64,000 bases of DNA. Source: Skeletonema tropicum. Taxonomy: Eukaryota > Bacillariophyta > Thalassiosirophyceae > Thalassiosirales > Thalassiosiraceae. The position numbers were made by a program, and so were the translations under genes. This document shows positions 31,101 to 39,911 of this stretch, piece by piece. How positions within the stretch are numbered: the stretch's first letter is position 1; each line of letters starts with the position of its first letter. The stretch spans positions 744,001-808,000 of the forward strand of contig CM074136.1 of assembly GCA_037178625.1 (NCBI GenBank), read 5' to 3'. Below the pieces are notes generated by a model that made no database searches, had not been told where the DNA came from, and saw only the letters and a list, made by a program, of their open reading frames with translations.

Positions 31101-31637
31101 GTGGTGCCTCACACTCCATCTACTGATGATGAGAATTTCACCTCTGCTGATCCCAGCGGTGTGACTCGTTACATTGTCTACAACGGTCACAATCACTTCG
31201 ATTATCTCCTCCCAATTGAAGAAGAAGGAAGCACAAGCACCGAGGAGGAAGGCGATGAAGTGGAGAGCGCCGAGGAGGATGAAGGCGATGAAGTGGAGAG
31301 CGCCGAGGAGGAGGACGAGGATATAGTGGAAAGCGCTGAGGACTACAACGACGGAGGAGACATTCTTGGCGAGAATGGCGACGAAGTTGGAAGTGTTGAG
31401 GTTGAGGAGATGTACGATAATGAAGGAGGCAGTGGTGAACTCGGTAGCGCTGGAGATGGAATGAGTCTGGAGTATGAGAGTGACTACAGCAATGTTGCTG
31501 ACGGATACTTTTCCATGAACAACTTTCCTGACATTGGTTATGAAGAGGGAGCAAATGGTGAAGAAGTGGGCTACTCTGGATCTATTGAGAGTGATGAGAG
31601 TGATCCTATCCCCATGCCCCAAGAACGTGGAGAATGA
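31101..31637 (+). CDS. Acidic protein with a possible OTU-type C-terminal motif, between two repeat blocks
   Basis: The 178-residue frame is rich in Glu, Asp, Gly and Ser (EEEGDEVESAEED repeats). Near its N-terminus TRYIVYNGHNHFDYLLP resembles the strand that carries the catalytic His at the end of OTU deubiquitinases. The rest of such a domain is missing upstream. It could be the last exon or fragment of an OTU-bearing gene or mobile element. No other domain is seen, and the acidic repeats alone could arise by chance. Confidence 0.35.
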   Translation: MVPHTPSTDDENFTSADPSGVTRYIVYNGHNHFDYLLPIEEEGSTSTEEEGDEVESAEEDEGDEVESAEEEDEDIVESAEDYNDGGDILGENGDEVGSVEVEEMYDNEGGSGELGSAGDGMSLEYESDYSNVADGYFSMNNFPDIGYEEGANGEEVGYSGSIESDESDPIPMPQERGE

Positions 31638-32104
31638 TCTCCGAGTGGGTCTCCCGGTGAGAGAGTCATGGCTGCTGCCCGGTCTGCTTCTGCTGCCTCT
31701 CGCGTGTTGGGGTTGGACTTGAGTGACGACTTTGATGCGGGTCGCGTCGTCGTCGTGAATCGCGTCGCAGCAGCAGGCCACCACAACGTTTTAGCCCAAG
31801 TGCAAAGTGAATGGGCTTTACCTGTGCAGTATTTGTGTGCACTTTTTGATTGTTTGTTTGATTGATCGCAGAAGAGGGGTACGGTGATATCTTGATACTG
31901 CCCCTCTAGAAATGGGCATGATGATGATTTTGCCCGGCCGATACTTATGATGTAGATGTAGTATCTAAAGAATTAAATTAAGATGATACCCTCAAATTAA
32001 TCATAATCGATCAGATTAACAACTTTGTATTTATTTATTCGACAAGTGAACACCTCAGTACTCGACTATGATGTTGTCAGTTTACTCCTCCACCGCCCCG
32101 CTCC
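31638..32104. other. Intergenic, no gene recognised
   Basis: The end of this stretch (about 31985-32036, GATTAAC..CTTTGTATTTATTT) resembles the tail of the insertion in the ANK pseudogene at 36.6 kb, so it may be another retroelement 3' end. Confidence 0.4.
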
Positions 32105-32340
32105 CAATGTTACACCCAACGTGACGCCAACCACGCCCCAATCTGATGGCGTGACGCCCGGCGTGAATGGCGTGAGGGCGTCACGCCAATTTACGTCATT
32201 CACGCCGGCGTCACGCCAATGAACGCCATTCACGCCGGGCGTCACGCCAACACGCCATTCACGCCGGGCGTCACGCCATCAGATTGGGGCGTGAAGTGGC
32301 GTGAACGGGCGTGATTGGGCGTGAACGCCAACCCTCTTGC
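32105..32340. repeat. Short palindromic repeats GGCGTCACGCC / TTCACGCC, right block
   Basis: Same units as at 30840-31015, here in both orientations (GGCGTGAATGGCGTGA as well as TCACGCCATTCACGCC). The block can therefore fold on itself over more than 100 bp. Confidence 0.8.
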
Positions 32341-32368
32341 CAATGTACACGCAGAGCTCTCTCCATTC

Positions 32369-32480
32369 CACAGATGCTTTTCCTGCTTTGTGTAGAGTCT
32401 TCTCAGCCATCTACAGATACTTTTCTTGTTCACAATACCAGTGATACGTAGGTTACCGTAGCACAGAATAACCTATCCCC
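32369..32480 (+). repeat. Dispersed repeat, 3' end of a truncated LINE (copy 3)
   Basis: The block with CATCTACAGATACTTTTCTT, CAGTGATACGTAG, TTACCGTAGCACAGAATAACCT matches the terminal ~110 bp of the copies at 10.6-10.85 and 51.36 kb. It shares their 3' boundary and is shorter at the 5' side. Confidence 0.65.
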
Positions 32481-32648
32481 AGATAGAAGTATATAGTATT
32501 CTCTGACAGGAGCACAGAGCAAGCGTATGTACCTCTCAACCTCTCAACTGATAACCATCAACATTCAACATTCAACATCACGCACCTCCGTCCTCCGTCC
32601 GTTCATTTTCACTGCAATATTATCTGTCTATTGGCGACAAATATTATC

Positions 32649-33578
32649 ATGTTGATTGCAAGTTGTATCCTCTGGTTTAGCCTGATTTTCAGTGGTGTTG
32701 ATGCCTTCACGCAGCCATCATCACAACATCATCATAGCGTGATGGCATCAAGACCAACTTCTTCCATCACAAAGATATACACATCAAAAGATCTCATCGA
32801 CGAACAACCAAACGTAACTGAAAGAGTGCGAGCTGCCGTATTTCAAGCACCAGTATCACATTCAAACAATCCTTTGGAAATTCTAACCGAGGTGGCTGAT
32901 TCGTTACGTGTTGCATCGTTGTATGGAGTGGATGTGGTGGTTTACCCCGAGCTGTATCTAAGTGGCCCTGATGGTAGTAAAGCAATGGATAGGGAAAGTT
33001 ACGAGCTCAACATTGTGGGCAATATGTGTGGGGAGCTGAATGTTGCTTGTATAATAATTGGGTATGCTGAAGCAGTTCATGAGAGTGAATTGAATACAAA
33101 GAACGACAGTGTTGGTGAAGATGGCAAAGCGTACAACTCTATGGCGGCATTTCACGCAGATGGATCTCGTGCTGGGAATTATCGAAGTGTGTCTGCAACG
33201 AAATTCAGAAAGGGATCTCCATTTGTTGAATTTATTCCAGCTACGCTAAAATTGCCGAATAGAGAAACATCTGAACAATCTTCTGGGCACGAACGAGAAA
33301 TCAAAGTGGGGATGATGTGTGGGAATGATATTCGGAAACCCGAGCACTCACTACATCTTGTTCGTTGTGGTGCACAGATTCTGTTTGCTCCATGCTTTTT
33401 CAAGAACAATAGAATTGATCGCAGATTATTGGAGTATGTTGCTGCAACCCGGGCAATAGAGAATAGTGTTCCTTTTGTAATCGCAAACAGAGAATCTGCC
33501 ACTACAGCTGATGATACAAAGGATGAAGATGATTTTATTGGCTCTTCTGCGATCATCTCCGCGACTACCTCGAGTTAG
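32649..33578 (+). CDS. Nitrilase-superfamily protein with plastid-type leader, possibly inactive
   Basis: The product is 309 residues from ATG 32649. MLIASCILWFSLIFSGVDA is a signal peptide. The following FTQPSSQ places Phe at +1, the ASAFAP-like junction used for import into diatom complex plastids (inference of location). The carbon-nitrogen hydrolase fold shows the Glu motif VVVYPELYLSGP and the nucleophile MMCGNDIRKPE. The catalytic Lys position reads NYRSVSATK instead of the usual YRK, and the chain stops after FIGSSAIIS, about 30-50 residues short of typical members. It may be inactive, truncated, or in need of an exon not identified. A 13-bp hairpin follows the stop. Confidence 0.75.
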   Translation: MLIASCILWFSLIFSGVDAFTQPSSQHHHSVMASRPTSSITKIYTSKDLIDEQPNVTERVRAAVFQAPVSHSNNPLEILTEVADSLRVASLYGVDVVVYPELYLSGPDGSKAMDRESYELNIVGNMCGELNVACIIIGYAEAVHESELNTKNDSVGEDGKAYNSMAAFHADGSRAGNYRSVSATKFRKGSPFVEFIPATLKLPNRETSEQSSGHEREIKVGMMCGNDIRKPEHSLHLVRCGAQILFAPCFFKNNRIDRRLLEYVAATRAIENSVPFVIANRESATTADDTKDEDDFIGSSAIISATTSS

Positions 33579-33595
33579 TTGTAAGAACAAGAGCG

Positions 33596-33637
33596 GACCA
33601 ACCAGTGGCATAAGAAGCAGCTCACCACTGGTTGGTC
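33596..33637. repeat. Perfect 13-bp inverted repeat after the nitrilase-like gene
   Basis: GACCAACCAGTGG (33596-33608) and its complement (33625-33637) enclose 16 bases. It begins 18 bp after the stop codon. It may form a 3' UTR hairpin. Confidence 0.75.
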
Positions 33638-33768
33638 TGACCTATCGAGATTGAAGCCGGGATTGAAGCAGCGATGAGAGTCATTACACTGCCTGCCTGG
33701 CAGCTTGAAGTAAAAGTGAGTAAGTAGGTGTAGGCATAGGCTTCAACGGGTCGGTCTGATGTCTGATG

Positions 33769-35141
33769 CCACCCTACATAAGGTCTTCTGTCACATGTGG
33801 GAGTCCTCTTCAGAGGGACTCTGCACATGTGCAGAGACCCTAGCTTATTTTGGCCAAAAACTGCGCCGAGGCTTTGCAACATGCCTTCAAAACCTCTCCT
33901 ACGGCCGATTTGCGCCATGTCAATGTCATCGCCCACACAGCACCAATAACGGCGACCAATAGCTTAAATTGTACACAATATCCATCTGAATAAAAGTGCT
34001 GCGGCTTTCTGCTGCAGCTGTTGAGCTCACTCCATAAAAAAAATATTTATTATTTTGTTAGTAAATTTACATGAAAATATAATGACATTAGTTTCACTCC
34101 CCCTCCATGATTCCCTTTGATAAATATAGGCGCAAACTGTTATTTATGATAGTATAAAGCTATTTTATTGTTTAGAGCGTTAAGATCCATTGTTTATTGG
34201 TTGATTGTTGTGGTCACTATTTTTTTTATGTACATAACATGTAAATTATGTACATCACATGTTGTTGGTGTTTTGGGAGCATGGGGGGCCTTTATTATTC
34301 CTTCCAAGTAGTAGAATTATTAGTTCATATCATGGTTGGTTGAGGAGAGGCGCTGGGGGGTTGTTATTATTGTTTGTCTCTCCACATGAACACCACTAAG
34401 ATGGAGGGTAAAAAAGAGCCAAAAAACAGGTGACAGGTGTTGTGTTATTATTCCATCAGTGGCACTTTGTTGATGTTACCCTGCCACTGAGACCTCGCCA
34501 TGGGTGTTATGTAATGGATGCACCTTCAATTCTTGGTCGATATCATTGCACATGGAGTGTAGAGTGGACACAACTGTGTTGAAGGTGCCAAAAGTGCCCC
34601 AAAAATCAGTGTTGTGTTAATATTTCCATTAAATTTCCATTAATGCCGCTTTTTCGATGTTACCCTGCCACCAACACCTCGCCATGGGTATTAGGTAATG
34701 ATTGCACCGCCGGTTGTTGGGGGATATGATGGTTTATTGAGCGTAGAGTCGAATGCTCCGTCGACGTCGATCTCGACACCCTCCGTCGAGACCATGGTAA
34801 TGGTGTTATTAAGCGTAGTCTTAGCCATTCCCCCGCCAATGCGGGGCGCAAACGCTGACATATACCCTATAGAACAATAACGAAAAATGTTCAAAGACGG
34901 CTTGCCGATCTGGGGATGCTATGTTGAAAGATGCTGTAGGATGGGTTTCACCGTAGTAAGATCACTAACAAAATGGATGAGCAAAATTGCAAAGCCTCGA
35001 CACAGCCGGTAGCTCCCCAAATAAGTAGTAAATAGTTAGTGGGCCCCTAAACTGAAGATCCAAAATAAGGTAGGGTCTCAGCACATGTGCTGAGTCCTCC
35101 AAGTGACTCAGACAGGTGTCTGAAGATCCTATGTAGGGTGG
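33769..35141. mobile_element. DNA transposon with long diverged TIRs, 7-bp target duplication and an empty site in the window
   Basis: The ends are CCACCCTACATA (33769-33780) and its exact complement (35130-35141), continuing as arms of ~85 bp at reduced identity. Each arm includes an 18-bp palindrome (CTCTGCACATGTGCAGAG near 33829, CTCAGCACATGTGCTGAG near 35073). TCTGATG flanks both sides (33762-33768, 35142-35148) and occurs once in the uninterrupted paralogue at 30683-30689. The 1373-bp element has no transposase. Its centre (34260-34385) resembles 27050-27190. Confidence 0.8.
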
Positions 35142-36360
35142 TCTGATGCTCTCACATTTTAGGTGCAAACTTCAACTTAAAGTTCAAGTTCAAGTTCAGG
35201 CGCGACTATGTTCAAGTAAATAAGTAAGAACAAGCTCACCTGTAAGCTTTCAATCCTATGCTTTTGCAAACAGCAACATGCAGCATGAAGCGCTCAATTC
35301 GGACAAGAGAGTATCCACTATGACCGACACTGACAATAATGGCGAACAATCAGCTGAAGCGCTGTTGACAGAATATCTAAGTCGCTTTCAGAAGAAGGCC
35401 TACGCGAATTATTTGAGCGACATGGATGGACATCCAATAAAAATAATAATACTCTCGTCAGCAATTATAGCTTCTTCCTCGTGGCATGCTATAATGAAAG
35501 AGTTACCGAGGGAATAATTCAATTGCTTCTCGAATATTTCCCTGACGCTGTTAGGGCTAATGATTGTGGGTTCACGCCACTTCACTGTGCATGCCGCAAC
35601 AAAAGTGTGACACGGGGGATAATCCAACTCCTCATCGATGCAGCTCCTGACTCTGTTGGCAGTGTTACCAATAAAGGTCTCATACCTCTACACTGCTTAT
35701 GTGCTAACGGTAGTATCAACGAAATTGATGCAGTGCAATCATTGAAGTTTTTTATCGAGAAGTGCCCTCAAGCAGTCCGGCATGCTAGCAATGGAGGCCG
35801 CCTGCCGATTCACATTGCAGCGAAGGTAAAATCTCCTGGGTTTTGCCGTGTGTTGATTGAAGCATATCCTAGATCCGAGCGGATAGGTAATTCCAACGGT
35901 ATGTTACCTCTCCATTATGCGTGTGCACACAACAACGTTGCCACGATTGAATATTTGTATAATCTTCACCCCGATGCCATCAATCACGCAACCACAGATG
36001 GGTATTATCCGATTCACTTAGCAATTGCAGGTCTGTCCAAGCCAGTGAACCCAAAAGGCGACTTTGAAACTGTGCAATACCTGCTGGATTGTGATCCCAA
36101 TGTGAAGCTGCAGAGGTGGCGAGGACAGCCTCTGCTTCATTCTGCTTGTCGGGGTGGGTATGACGATTCAAACATCGATGCTGCAATGGATGTTATCAAG
36201 ACAATTTACGATGCACACCCAGAAGCGATTGAAGACAACATTATTGCGTCAGGCATTCAACAAAACCATCAACAAGTACAGGCATTTATCAATAGCGAGG
36301 TGGTATATGCTCGTCAAGCCAAAGATCACCGTCTGATGATGACACCTGATGACAATGGAC

Positions 36361-36647
36361 GTGGCCACATTGTTAGCTACCACTCATCGCCATGCTCCGC
36401 CGAAGAGGAAGAAACGGAAACAGCACCACCCTGACTGAAAGAATTGAGTCCCAACTATGTGTCGCAGGAGCACTCTCACCTGGTTACAGACGCTTCGGCG
36501 TTTAAGAGGAGTCCTTGACTCCTACGGGAAGTTTCCCGTCTTGCTGTCTGGAAAGCCATTCGGCAATAGAAAAGACCGTACAGTTGTACCGAAGCAGGTC
36601 CCTTTTAGTATCATAGATATCTAATCTGATTAACTTTGTATTTATTT
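36361..36647 (+). mobile_element. 5'-truncated retroelement insertion in ANK member D (copy 1)
   Basis: Relative to paralogues, about 287 bp are inserted after GACAATGGAC. One frame reads APPKRKKRKQHHPD followed by a stop, like a basic protein C-terminus. A ~200-bp untranslated part ends in CTTTGTATTTATTT. A coding tail plus 3' UTR without the rest fits a 5'-truncated LINE. GT-AG intron borders are absent. Confidence 0.65.
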
Positions 36648-37470
36648 ACTTCCTTTGCACAAAGCACTTCAGGACAATGTCAGGTCTGGTTCAATCAAGC
36701 TGTTGGTAAAAGGCAATCCCTCTGCAACTCAGTGCTTCGACAATAATGGCGCGATACCTTTGCACATTGCATGTCAGTATCATGAATCCTCTAGCGTTGT
36801 GGGGTACATGATTAGCCTTGCAAACATCACACTTGATGCAACTGATAGACAAGGGAATACCGCCCTCCATTATGCATGCCGCGGAGCAAAGTATGACACT
36901 ATAGCGCTTCTGCTTGAGAAGTATGATGCTGTGTCAGTATCAAAACGGAATGCTCAAAAGAAGCTTCCCATTGACCTTCTTTGGGAGAGCAATGCAGTGG
37001 AAGATAGAGAGAGCATAGAATACATGGAGTGCATCTTTCGGCTTTTGAGCGCTTACCCGGAGACTGCGTTGAACTTTTGTGCAGAGGTTCAATCTGCTTC
37101 GGCTGAGATGGGTATTATCCGATTCACTTAGCAATTGCAGGTCTGTCCAAGCCAGTGAACCCAAAAGGCGACTTTGAAACTGTGCAATACCTGCTGGATT
37201 GTGATCCCAATGTGAAGCTGCAGAGGTGGCGAGGACAGCCTCTGCTTCATTCTGCTTGTCGGGGTGGGTATGACGATTCAAACATCGATGCTGCAATGGA
37301 TGTTATCAAGACAATTTACGATGCACACCCAGAAGCGATTGAAGACAACATTATTGCGTCAGGCATTCAACAATACCATCAACAAGTACAGGCATTTATC
37401 AATAGCGAGGTGGTATATGCTCGTCAAGCCAAAGATCACCGTCTGATGATGACACCTGATGACAATGGAC

Positions 37471-37757
37471 GTGGCCACATTGTTAGCTACCACTCAACGC
37501 CATGCTCCGCCGAAGAGGAAGAAACGGAAACAGCACCACCCTGACTGAAAGAATTGAGTCCCAACTATGTGTCGCAGGAGCACTCTCACCTGGTTACAGA
37601 CGCTTCGGCGTTTAAGAGGAGTCCTTGACTCCTACGGGAAGTTTCCCGTCTTGCTGTCTGGAAAGCCATTCGGCAATAGAAAAGACCGTACAGTTGTACC
37701 GAAGCAGGTCCCTTTTAGTATCATAGATATCTAATCTGATTAACTTTGTATTTATTT
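37471..37757 (+). mobile_element. Same insertion, duplicated with its host (copy 2)
   Basis: This is the duplicate of 36361-36647, offset by exactly 1110 bp. It differs at one or two positions, which shows that the insertion preceded the tandem duplication. Confidence 0.7.
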
Positions 37758-38425
37758 ACTTCCTTTGCACAAAGCACTTCAGGACAATGTCAGGTCTGGT
37801 TCAATCAAGCTGTTGGTAAAAGGCAATCCCTCTGCAACTCAGTGCTTCGACAATAATGGCGCGATACCTTTGCACATTGCATGTCAGTATCATGAATCCT
37901 CTAGCGTTGTGGGGTACATGATTAGCCTTGCAAACATCACACTTGATGCAACTGATAGACAAGGGAATACCGCCCTCCATTATGCATGCCGCGGAGCAAA
38001 GTATGACACTATAGCGCTTCTGCTTGAGAAGTATGATGCTGTGTCAGTATCAAAACGGAATGCTCAAAAGAAGCTTCCCATTGACCTTCTTTGGGAGAGC
38101 AATGCAGTGGAAGATAGAGAGAGCGTCGAATACATGGATTGCATTTTCCGGCTGCTGAAGGCTTACCCAGAGACTGTGATGAATGTTTGCACAGAGATTC
38201 AATCTGCTCCGGGTGCTTGGTTAGGCCAGAATCACAGCGGAAATGGAAAGAAGAGAAAGCTTGGAAATGAAATGAATATATATAGTTGTCTGACAGAAAA
38301 TTAGATGACGTTGTGAAATTTATTGATAGTGCTGACACAACTAATTGAGTCTGGATATGTCCGTCAGATAAGTATTAAAATGCGTCACACAAATAATAAT
38401 AATATCATCGTATAATTTCATGTCT

Positions 38426-39595
38426 CTAGTTGTCGTCAGCATTGCAATCATCATTCCTTGCCACCAATTTCTTCAACTCAGTGTCATAGTAGTGTGTTGC
38501 AGCGAAGGCCCTCTGAGCTGGATAGGCTCCGCACATGTGACAGAACATTTTGTCACCAATATCAAAGCAGCAGTCAACACATCCCTTACCTAACGGTAGG
38601 CGTTTCATATCAGCTCCATTTTCACCATCAGGCCCGAAGCACTTTGCAAATACTCTGTAATTTGCAAGCTGCTCCTTGCGATCTAGACGATATCCTCGTA
38701 ACAACAACTTGGCCGTCTCTCGTTCGAACTCTTCATCACTAATGTAGTCATTCCAGTACTCATCATGGCCAATAACAGTGGCTCCACTACCCATTTCAAT
38801 TGGATCTTTGCGTCTCCACGAAGAGACAGTCTCATATGCCTCACGAAGGATGACCTTGCCAGTTGTATGATCTTGAGTGTCCTCTCCATAAAACAATCGG
38901 ATCGGTCGAACACCTATACAATCCCCCCTCTCAGTGTTAGCAATTGCCCACTCAACAGTCGCTGGCTCAGTGTAGGGACTATGCTGCCTCATATTATACA
39001 TGCTCGCGAGCTCTTCCGTCGAAAACGTCCACGCTGCACACATGGAATCACGCTTCTCTCTCCACTCGGCTGGATTGTCGTCATAGCCCCACATGAAGGA
39101 ATACCCACCAAACAATTCATCCGCTCCATCACCAACGACAGCATCCGTGAATCCCAACTCCGCCGCCTTCTTGAACACCGCAGCGATTACCAAACTATTT
39201 CGAATCAGCATGCCATTGTAAATCTTGAGATTCTTGATCACATCGGGTAAAAATTGCTCCACAAGCTCATCCGGCTTCAATCTTACAATGTGATGTTCCA
39301 GCCCGTGCTCTTTGGCGCATGCCGAGCTAAATCCCAAATCTGGACTTGTTTCTCCTGTAACGACGGTAAGTGCACCGGCGTAGGACATGCCAATCTTTTT
39401 GGATGCCGCCATGATGGCACAGGTGTCGACTCCACCGGACAGGATGATGCATCGCTTCTTTTTGGATTTCGAGGAAGGGTTTTCTTCACCGCCGGTACGA
39501 TCGTGGATGGCGGAGAGGGAGGATTCGAAGATGGACCGGAATTGGTCTACTTTCGACGGGTTGATGTTTGTACTACTAGTGGCAAAGGCTGTCAT
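38426..39595 (-). CDS. Stand-alone asparagine-synthase-like ATP-pyrophosphatase
   Basis: This 389-residue protein carries the PP-loop IILSGGVDTCAIMAA near residue 50 and GDGADELFGGY near residue 160, hallmarks of the synthetase half of asparagine synthetase. It lacks the N-terminal Cys-type glutaminase domain, so it must use ammonia, another donor, or a different acceptor. The end contains Cys pairs (GCVDCC, FCHMCG), a possible metal site. The start at 39595 is the first ATG of the frame and no leader peptide is evident. It lies between two ANK genes and is not linked to them by function. True asparagine synthesis is unproven. Confidence 0.82.
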   Translation of the reverse strand: MTAFATSSTNINPSKVDQFRSIFESSLSAIHDRTGGEENPSSKSKKKRCIILSGGVDTCAIMAASKKIGMSYAGALTVVTGETSPDLGFSSACAKEHGLEHHIVRLKPDELVEQFLPDVIKNLKIYNGMLIRNSLVIAAVFKKAAELGFTDAVVGDGADELFGGYSFMWGYDDNPAEWREKRDSMCAAWTFSTEELASMYNMRQHSPYTEPATVEWAIANTERGDCIGVRPIRLFYGEDTQDHTTGKVILREAYETVSSWRRKDPIEMGSGATVIGHDEYWNDYISDEEFERETAKLLLRGYRLDRKEQLANYRVFAKCFGPDGENGADMKRLPLGKGCVDCCFDIGDKMFCHMCGAYPAQRAFAATHYYDTELKKLVARNDDCNADDN

Positions 39596-39911
39596 GGTTT
39601 GTGATGGATACTGTAGTAGAAAAGATCGAAGATCGCAAGATCCAAAATCTCTTGTGACGAAGCACGTGCTTTAGTAGAAGGGCTGATGAGCTGATGCTTT
39701 TGATGATGAACACCATAATGTTGAGTGCAGTGTTCAGCTTTGCCTTGACAAGCCTTCGATTGAAGCGTGGAAACGACTGTGCTCTCGTTGTTAATTGACT
39801 GCAAAATTATGCTGGTGCTTGTTTGGACAAAGTCTACTTTACTCAACTACAAATGACTCTATTCGTGACCGACCAACCCCAACCGTTCTCCTTCTCTTCT
39901 TCAATTTTCAT
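39596..39911. other. Spacer between the Asn-synthase-like gene and ANK member E
   Basis: This stretch holds the upstream region of the minus-strand synthase-like gene and the 3' flank of ANK member E. No additional gene or repeat is seen. Confidence 0.4.

Larger units (their letters stand above)
35996..38215. repeat. 1110-bp tandem duplication inside ANK member D
   Basis: Units 35996-37105 and 37106-38215 are almost identical, including the inserted element, until about 37012/38122. There the last ~100 bp diverge and match two different paralogues. The junction joins GCTTCGGCTG (gene end) to AGATGGGTATT (gene middle). Confidence 0.9.
35320..38304 (+). pseudogene. Ankyrin family 1, member D, disrupted and partially duplicated
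   Basis: ATG 35320 (MTDTDNNG) begins a family-1 protein. A frame change near 35370-35380 separates it from LSEEGLRELFERHGW onward. ANK units continue to 36360, where an insertion of about 287 bp splits NGQLPLH. The gene resumes at 36648. The stretch 35996-37105 is then repeated in tandem (37106-38215), insertion included. The first repeat ends like member G (FCAEVQSASA), the second like member C (GKKRKLGNE). Individual frames of 90-320 residues remain open (35481-36434, 37765-38304), so partial products are possible, but no full-length protein is. Confidence 0.85.

Noticed and set aside
31083..31784. 233-codon minus-strand frame opposite the acidic frame
   Set aside because: It is the complement of GA-rich acidic codons; no domain, and biased composition explains the length.
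36361..36647. Intron inside ANK member D
   Set aside because: The insert starts with GT but has no AG before the resuming exon, and it carries a coding tail and 3' UTR-like sequence.
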